Below the pieces are notes generated by a model, which saw only the letters and a program-made list of their open reading frames with translations, made no database searches and was not told the origin of the DNA. Positions 11,901-20,900 of a stretch of DNA of 64,000 nucleotides are shown here, piece after piece. The translations under genes were made by a program, and so were the position numbers. The first letter of the stretch is position 1. Every line of letters starts with the position of its first letter. This DNA is from Pomphorhynchus laevis (Eukaryota > Acanthocephala > Palaeacanthocephala > Echinorhynchida > Pomphorhynchidae): assembly GCA_012934845.2 (NCBI GenBank), contig WNNJ02002826.1, positions 62,001 to 126,000 of the forward strand, given 5' to 3'.

Positions 11901-14900
11901 GAGATCGCCAAGCAGAAGAGATAAAAGGAGGGAACGTAGGACTGAACCTTGTGGGACCCCGCAAAAAATAGGGATGGGAGGGGAGAATAATGAATTAGAA
12001 CAGACGCGAAAAGAACGGTCGGATAGATATGAGGCAAACCATGATACGGAGGAGGAAGAAAAGCCGTAATCATAACGAATGCGAGAAAGGACGACGGAGT
12101 GGTCGACAATGTCGAATGCGGAGGAGAGGTCGAGGGAGATGAGAACACTATATAGAGCCTTGTCTCGAGAAATGAGTAAGTCGTTGTACACTTTTATGCA
12201 TGCGATTTCTATCGAGTGATTAGAGCGGAAAGCAGATTGGAAAGGAGGGTACAGATTGGATGAGGAGAGATAAGCGTTGATTTGTATTAAGATGAGGCGT
12301 TCTAAGAGCTTAGAAAGAGTAGGGAGTAGCGAAATGGGGCGATAGCTAGAAGGAAGGGAGGGGTCGAGCGATTGTTTTTTAAGGAGGGGACGAACGATTG
12401 TGGATTTCCAGTGTGAAGGGAAGATACGACTGCGGATGGACGAGTTAAACAAGGTTGTGAGAAATGGGGATATCGATGAGCATATAGATTTTAATATGTG
12501 AGTAGGCAATGGATCGGCAGGTGAGGTTTTGTTGGGCAAAGGCATGAGGACATTTGATACTTTTGTAGGTGAGACACGGAGAAGATGAAAGAGTTCCGGA
12601 AGGATGAGGCTAGACTGGGCGGAGTGGGATAGGATGGAGATCGGGGTGTGAGAGAGCAACGTGGATACTTTAGTCTGGAGAAATGACTAATAATCATTGG
12701 CATTGATGTTGCACGGCGAAGAGGAGCGAGCAAGGATTGAGTTAAAAGTATGCCAGAGAGTCTTAGAGTTGAATGAAGTGATGATTTTATGCTGCCAGAA
12801 GGAGTTGCATTTGGTACGTAGTAGGTTGAGATGAGACCGGCGAAGAGCAAGATAGGAATCACGGAAAGACGGAGTGATCGAGCGGAAATCACGTCTGAGA
12901 GAGCGGTGATAGACTCGAAAAGCATGGCGGAGTCGACGCTTTGAAGTAGGCATTGGATGTCAAACCATGGGGCACGGTGCAAGCGACGGTGTGGGTGAGA
13001 CTTGAAGGGCAAGAGAATATCGAGAGTGGATGTGAGTTCAGAGTCGAAAAGAAAGGCGAGATCGTGAGGAGATGAATATGTTATTGTGGGTAATGATAGA
13101 GACGATTTGAGTAAGGCAGAGCGGAGAAGGGAGAGGTCAAGATTTCTCCAAGGGCGACGTAGGATTGTAGGTGTGTGAGGAGGGATGTGGTTGTGAGTAA
13201 GATCAAGGGTGATAAGAAAGTGATCGGATAGACCAGGATCAGAGGTTGACAGTGAGGTGTAGGCAGCAAAATGATCGGGGACAGCGTTGATGTCGAGTGC
13301 CCCACCAAGTATATGTGTGGGGGCAGTGGAGATTATTTTGTAATTGTAGTTGGATAGAATGTTGGTGTACCGGATGGAATCCGTGGAAGAGGGGCGGTCT
13401 AGGCGGATATTAAAGTCGCCTAGAACAAGTGTAGGGATTGAACACAAAGAACAATGAGAAAGGAGGTCAGCGAGTTTGGTAAAAAATAAAGATGTTGGAG
13501 CTGATGAACCAGGACGGTATATAATGGCGAGATCTAGAGTGATCGGGTTAGAATAACGACAAGTGAGCAATTCAAAAGAGCAAGGACTGAAAGGGGGATT
13601 GATTTTGCGAAGAGACGCGGGGTGACGCGCGAATGCGACGATGCCGCCATGATTAGAGAATTTAGAAGGGCATGAGCTGAGGGGGCGGGCGGATTCGACT
13701 AGGGAGCAACCGGCAGAGAGCAGACGGCGAATGGAAAGGTCGTCGGAATCTGAGTGCCAGGATTCGGTGAGGCAGAAGAGATCGATGGATTGCTTGGTGA
13801 ATAGGTTGAGGATAAGATCGGATTTATTGAGAATAGATCTAGTATTGAGGAGACCGATGCGGAAACCGTGTGTTGTGGCGAAAGAGTCTAGTGGAGAAGA
13901 CACATAGGAGGGATGGGATACAATGAAATATAATGTAAATATAAATATAAATTACAATGTATATCCTATGAACAAAAAAACCAAAAAAGATTTACAAGTA
14001 GAAATCTAAATTCAATATTACTAGAAATCAAAATTCAATGAACTTCAAACGCATGCAAGTTAAAATCATTGCATTATTTCATCAAATGACCAAAAGCTAA
14101 ATCGTGAAGGAATGGTACTTTGTCGTATGTGCTATTTGCAAGGTTGTTGGCGAAATTGAGATAAGCAATTAAAATCTTTGCTATGACACAGAAAAGAATT
14201 TTCACATATCTTATCGTGGTGACCGAGTACCGTTAATAGAAAAATCAAAGGAATTTTGAGCCACAAATCAAAGGAAGTTTAAGATCTAACGAATGCTTCA
14301 ATATTATCGTTTGCAGGACGTCATGAGTTTGCATATATTCCGAACTAGCATTGCTAATTTTGTTGTGCCATCTTGAAATATGTTAAGGGATGCAAACGTA
14401 CTTGAACGATCAAGTTCAAGCACCAGTTCTTGACATAATCAGGGTTCATCTAAGATAAGTGATAAAATTGTGAAAGATTTTTTTTCTGCGAAAGACAAAG
14501 AAATATTTTTAGGTTATTTATATTTTTAGTGAGATCAACTTAAAGCATCATTTCCTTACATAATTGAGATTCGTTTAAGATATGAACTAAAATTGACGAA
14601 GATGTTTCCTGCGAAATACAAAGAAACCTTTTTAAATATGTCCATTTAATTTTATCGGTGGCAGCTAAATTACTTTATATGAGGTCAGGTCAGACTATTT
14701 TCAGGCCATAAGTGGCAATTGGGCAAATATGTTCTAAAATATTTCAATGTTGTGACGAATAATCCTTGTTTCAGCAATGAAACTGTATGTAAGCGTTGAA
14801 CTGTTTTGTACGATATTTGTTCGTAATGTTGCGAGAAAAAGGACCATCGCGACATCACATTAAACTCGAAATAACAAAATCTACTAATAGTTTCTATTTT

Positions 14901-17900
14901 TGAACAATTAATAAATGAGATCATCTGCTTTGCAAATCTACCACCATTCAAAATTTAGTAAATATTGATTTGACATATCGACGACTAAATTGTTATGATC
15001 ACAGTGTGTTGCTTGCCTATAGAGCTTTACAAGTTGACTTTACATGAGAAAATTACTAAGATCATTTGCGTACAAGATAGATTTAACGGTAGTTTGTTCT
15101 ATTATTACATATAAATCTGATACTAAAGGACTAAAAAATTATAGGGCTTATTTGATCGCTTGCAACACATCTCGATTTTGAATAAAGGACTCCGAAAAAT
15201 TAATTCCGTAAAATATACGAATGTTATGAAATCTTAACATATCCTTTATTACATGAAGAATATGGCCTTCTAACTTTGAATTGCGTTTTAACATTATTGG
15301 AAGGTTATTTTGATCAAAAGAATCGAAAGCCTTACTAAAGTCAAAGAACACCGCATACAATGCCGATCCTAAACAAGTAGAGTGTATCATCGATTACATG
15401 AAGCAGAATTGAGAGCGGTGGAAGTAAAATGACTAGAACAAAAACGATGTTGCTGGTAGAAAATTCTCCACGTAAGAAACAATATGAGTAGTAATATTTA
15501 TAGAAAATTATAAACTAAAATAAAAGTCAATTATGATTAATAGAATAATCATAAATAACAGACGTTATATCACAATAAGGATTATAGGTCATCAGGAGAA
15601 ACTGCTATGCTATCAGGTTTCCGCATCATAGCAGCGGGGCCAAATATGCGCTAGTGACATATTTCCTCTTATGAAATTTGATCATATGGTGTATAATTGT
15701 TTCTAATACAAAGTATATTGTTTATTATCCATCCATAAAAATTTTCTTCTTAAGAGTTTAAATTTATTTTTAATAATATTGTATGTAATATTGCATATAA
15801 TATTTATGGATAATCAAAATTAAAATCTAAATTAAACAAGTAAATTTCTTTAAATTATGAATAAATTTAATAATTTGTTTAACTTGGTGGTTTAACTTGT
15901 TTAAATGTATACTACATTAAAACAAGAAAAACAGAAAGTGATTTAATTATTAAATCTTCAACATTTAATTATATAAAGAATTATTGGAGCTAAATTAAAA
16001 AAATGAGAAAATTTTATTTGATATTTAGCGAAATATCTGTCAGCGAAATATAAAAAAAATTGCGAAATTCAATATTATTTGAATTAAAAATTCAAATAAT
16101 TTAAATATTCAGTGGATAATAGAATTAGAATTATATTATAGATTAGCGTTTTTATATGTCGTGGTTAGTAAAACATCAAATGATATTTTAAAAACATCCG
16201 TTTATTATAAAAATTTAAATAATTTAAATATTGTTTCGTGTTATACCAATGTCCCAACATCTTAGAAAATATCTGCTGCCAATTCTTTGCTTTTACGAAG
16301 TAAGATAATTGTTTCTGATATAAATGAGCTTGAAACAAATAATAAGATAATTAGAATTCTTTTAGATAAAAACGGTTTTCCATCATGGGCAATTAAAATG
16401 GATTTCTACAAAAGTACCAAAAAAGATAAACAAGTTGTCTTTGGCCAAGAGAAAAGAAATACATAGGATTACCATTTATAAATAATTTTTGGAATATTAA
16501 GTTAAAAAGATTTGTTTCAAACAATAAAGCATTAAATACATCAAATATTGTTTTGTATAATAGTAAAATACCGAAGTTACACAACATTTTAAAAAAGAAA
16601 GCCAAATGTGATAATGATGGCGTTGTTTATAAAATTTCTTGTTTAGAATGCGATAAAATATATGTGGTTCAAACAAGCCAACCATTAGAGACTAGATTGA
16701 AACAACACAAATACACACTCAAAAAGGGCCTAAGTAGCGCTATTGTAGACCATAGTTTAAATTTAGATCACAATATTGGCTACAATAATAATGTTGTTTT
16801 AGCAAAAGAAACCAATTGTTTAAATATTAAAATTCTTGAGGCTTATTACATTCATAAAAACTCCAATATTATTATGCCGAATAATAAACCTGACGTAACG
16901 TTAAATATTTTGTAAAGATGTTGTATACGATTATTTTGTTCAAATATATATGTGGGTTAAACAGGCCAACCATTAGAGACTAGATTGAAACAACACAAAT
17001 ACACACTCAAAAAGGGCCTAAGTAGCGCTATTGTAGACCATAGTTTAAATTTAGATCACAATATTGACTACAATAATAATGTTGTTTTAGCAAAAGAAAC
17101 CAATTGTTTAAATAGAAAAATTCTTGAGGCTTATTACATTCATAAAAACTCCAATATTATTATGCCGAATAATAAACCTGACGTAACGTTAAATATTTTG
17201 TAAAGATGTTGTAAACGATTCTTTTGTTTACATAATCTTTTCTTTTTTATTTTTATACTTTATTTAATTTTTCTAGTATTTTTTATTATTATTTTCAAAT
17301 TATTTATTTTGAATGAATCTATTATTGTAATTATTTTTGTTTTGTTTCTAAACTATTCTGAATCATCCTTTTTATTGAGTTTTGTGTACCTTCAAAAGTT
17401 GCCGAAATCGTGTCAAAAATGAAAGCAAACAGTGAAAGCAGCTGGTTATAGCTAATAACTGCAGCACCTGCTCAAAGAAAATGACGGCGATCGTTTTGAA
17501 TCTTTTTATAAAGCACGTACATTTAAAAAAACATTGTAATTTTCTGAAAACGCTAACAGTAGTTAGCGAAATATCAAATAAAATTTCTTCTTTCTTTGAT
17601 CCAACTCAAGTAGATTATTTATCAATAATGGATCATTATCAACTATTTAAAATAAAGGAAAGCACAAGGAAAATAGCATTCTAGCTGTGGACTAGAGTGA
17701 CTACGAATATGTTCAACTTCAAAACTAGTCAGAACATTATATAGAGGAGATGCCGTTGGACTATGTTTTAAATAACATTTTTTTAAAATATTGTAATTTT
17801 CTGAAGATGCTAACAGAAGTTACCGAAATATTAAATAAATATTCTCGTAATGCTTTCCGGATCCCATAATTATTTACAACTATATATAAACATTAATAAT

Positions 17901-20900
17901 TTAATTGATTAATAATTTAAATTTTTAAAGTTGAAATTAAAAATCAAATAACTGCCTAAGAATAAAAATTTATAAACAAAAGTTTATTTTAGGCGTAACG
18001 TTTTACCAAAATGAATTAAAATAATCATTAATATTTAAATTTTATTAATTTAATTATTGATAAATAATTAAATAATAATTAAAATAATTAAGTAACTGAA
18101 TCGCTGTTTCAAACTATAAAGTGAAGATTTGATTAGTTTTTGTTAAGACTTTTATACTGTACTTCAATAACATTTTTTAATGCCTTACTGATCTAATATT
18201 TTATTTAGTTATTACAGGAACAAAGAAGAAGAACATAATTATCCTTTATTTGACAAAATTCAATATTTCGATAGCTCCTACTATTATCATCAGGATTACA
18301 ATAAAATGTTTATAAAATTTCGTTTTTTAACATTTATGCAAAAGTACAAGCATTGAAGTGCCCCGAATTTCTACTTAAAAAGAAAATACTTTAGAAACAA
18401 ATTTTAAAACAAACAATTTAAAAACATACACACATTTTAAAACAAAGTAAAAGAAAATTAAAAGGAAAAACAAAATCATTAAACAAAATAAAAGCAAACT
18501 CATAAAACAAGTGATAAAAACATACTAATTAAAAAATTAAAATAATGAAATATTAGAATAATTATAATTTAATTTAAAGTTGTAATCGGATTTATTATTA
18601 AGCATTAAATTAGGTTCTTTTTTAATACAATACGCTTCTTGAATAATGCGAGTTAACAAGTTACTTTCAAATGATAAAGTAGATGCATTTTCAAAATCAA
18701 TAAGATGACTCAAACTCGCAAAATCTTAGAACAATGAGAAACCAAACGAATTGAGAGATTTAAATAATTTAATATTAAAACATAATACAAAACCCAAAAA
18801 ATCAAAACAAACTCATAAAACAAGTGATAAAACATACTAATTAATTTATAAAAGTAATGTAATATTGGAATAATTAATTATAATTAAATTTAAAGTTGTA
18901 ATCGAATTTATTATTAAGCGTTAAATTAGGTTCTTTTTGGATACAATACGCTTTTTGAAAAATGCGAGATAAAAAATATAATCTATTTGATGCATAAAAC
19001 TCATAAAACAAGTGATAAAACATACCAATTATATAATAAAAATAATGAAATATTGGAATAATTAATTATAATTTAATTTAAAGTTGTAATCGGATTTATT
19101 ATTAAGCATTAAATTAGGTTCTTTTTTAATACAATACGATTCTTGAATAATGCGATATAACAAGTTACTTTCAAATGATAAAATAGATGCACTTTCAAAA
19201 TCAACGGAATGATTCAAACTCACAAAATGCTGAGCAAGAGCACTAGAATTGGTCCATTTACGTATTTTCAAAGGATAAATGAGATGCATTTTCAAAATCA
19301 TTTTTCAAATGATAAAATAGATGCATTATGGGTTTAGTATTTATTATCTAATATTTTATTGTTAAGATCTTTTTCCTCAAAAGCTCGGACAGTTCTTTAT
19401 ACTAAAGAATTATTAAACCTGAATAAAAAATGGGGAAATTTTATTTGATATTTCGCTAACCTCTGTTAGCATCTTCAGAAAATTACAATCTGATTAGAAA
19501 ATTATGATTTAAAAATTACAATTCCGCTCAAGGCGGCAGTTATCTTGAGCGCAGAGATTAAGTTGTCTTGAAGATGCTAGCAGAGGTTAGCGAAATATCA
19601 AATAAACCCCTTTCTTTTATCCAACTCCAATAATTCTATAATTATTAATAATTAGAATAGTAATTTAATAATGGATCATCTTTTATACAATTCGTTGACT
19701 CGATTTACCGATAACGCGGTATATACATTTGTTCATACTTTTAGTCAAACAAGAATAATCCATATTTAATGGACGCTAATTATAAATCATTATTCTCTCC
19801 TGTAATGTTGTAGTTTATAAAGTAAATGTTGTAGTTCTACTTGCACTACTTGCATCCATTACAGGAAGATCCGGAAAATGTAGTTGATCCAATAATTCTT
19901 TCCAGCTCCAATAATTATTTATCAATAATGAATCAACTATTTATTATCAACTATTTACAGTCATGTTTTAACAATGTTCAAAAGATATTTTGTACACTGA
20001 TTTTGAACACACAGTAGAGTTCAAGTATTCAAAATATCAAGTGGTTTGAATTATAGTCGTTTTATATTTAAAATAAATTAAAAAATGGATGTTGTTGAAA
20101 CAAATCAACAATTTTGTGATTATACTCAATTCAGAAATTTTAAAAATACTAAATTTTAGTTAACGATAGCTTGAAATGAATGCTAATCCACAAGGAAAAA
20201 TTAAAATATCCAAAGGTAAGTTGAATACGAGTAATTTACACTTTTAGATTAGTCTTAATATGAATAAAATAGTTCGTCTTAATTATTCGGTTACTAATCA
20301 ATTTTTTACACGTAAAAAGTTTCTCTAATGAATATTGGCGTATTGAGGAAAAACTAAAAACTTGATAGTCAAAACTACTGCTCTCTAGTCCTTTTAACGA
20401 ATAAGTAATAGGGCAATTGATTGCATTTCGTGTCAAAGTGATGGCAAAATCTGATGATAAACATGTGAAAATAGTTGTGGTTCCTTTTTACAAAACTAAG
20501 ATAAACGCCACATACCGTTAGAACATTGGTTGATAAGAGTTAATAGCGTTTTGTGGATGAGAGTAAGTTCAACATGATCTTCTGTGGCTAGCAGTTCAAG
20601 CATACCGTTAGTGACATATGCGATCTTCTCAGGATACTGCTTAGTCAAAACTGGTAAGTCGTGGATAGCTTGCTTCCTAATCTAATAACATAAAATGATT
20701 CAGGTTTTGGATGACAATCCAAACTCTAGCCAATGATTCAATTACATCCGGTGAAGAACTCTTCAGTAACTGTCGTACAGCGTTCAATGCCTGGTCCTTG
20801 CAAGCCGGAAAGCTGCTAAATAGTCTGCATATGAACTGACATGCCAATTTCGTTTCATTTCCTTCGCCAGTAGCCGCCTGGATAATATTCTTAAAGGCCA

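Larger units (their letters stand above)
10978..13912 (-). mobile_element. L2-like LINE, family A, copy 1 (in API5 intron 3)
   Basis: A 2.9 kb LINE in the same orientation as API5. It starts 5'-truncated at the ORF1/ORF2 junction, runs through APE endonuclease and RT, and ends in a conserved 3' tail: hairpin GCGTGC-GCTG-GCACGC (11008-11023), a TTAAAATAAATC box and a run of T in the element sense. Composition is far more GC- and pyrimidine-rich than the host intron, a sign of recent arrival. No clear target-site duplication seen. Two interruptions of ORF2 are visible: a frameshift near 12955 and a TAG between endonuclease and RT. Confidence 0.9.
18241..19500 (-). mobile_element. Penelope-like element remnant with three partial GIY-YIG C-termini (P7), in intron 3
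   Basis: The minus-strand frame 19062-19301 encodes SSALAQHFVSLNHSVDFESA and RIIQESYCIKKEPNLMLNNK, matching the C-terminal part of the PLE GIY-YIG domain (AIVDHSLNLDH...ILEAYYIHKNSNIIMPNNKP). Two further, shorter degraded copies of the same stretch lie at about 18540-18730 and 18830-18990. Hammerhead-like cores flank the block at 18262-18293 and 19447-19478, both on the minus strand. Confidence 0.7.

Noticed and set aside
11242-12148. Several Arg/Lys-rich plus-strand ORFs and Ser-rich alternative minus-strand ORFs
   Set aside because: Shadows of the LINE A RT caused by its strong strand bias in composition; the same shadows appear at every family A copy.
14685-14951. 88-codon minus-strand ORF as a gene
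   Set aside because: No recognisable motif, and it lies next to a dead RT fragment. At most a LINE tail.
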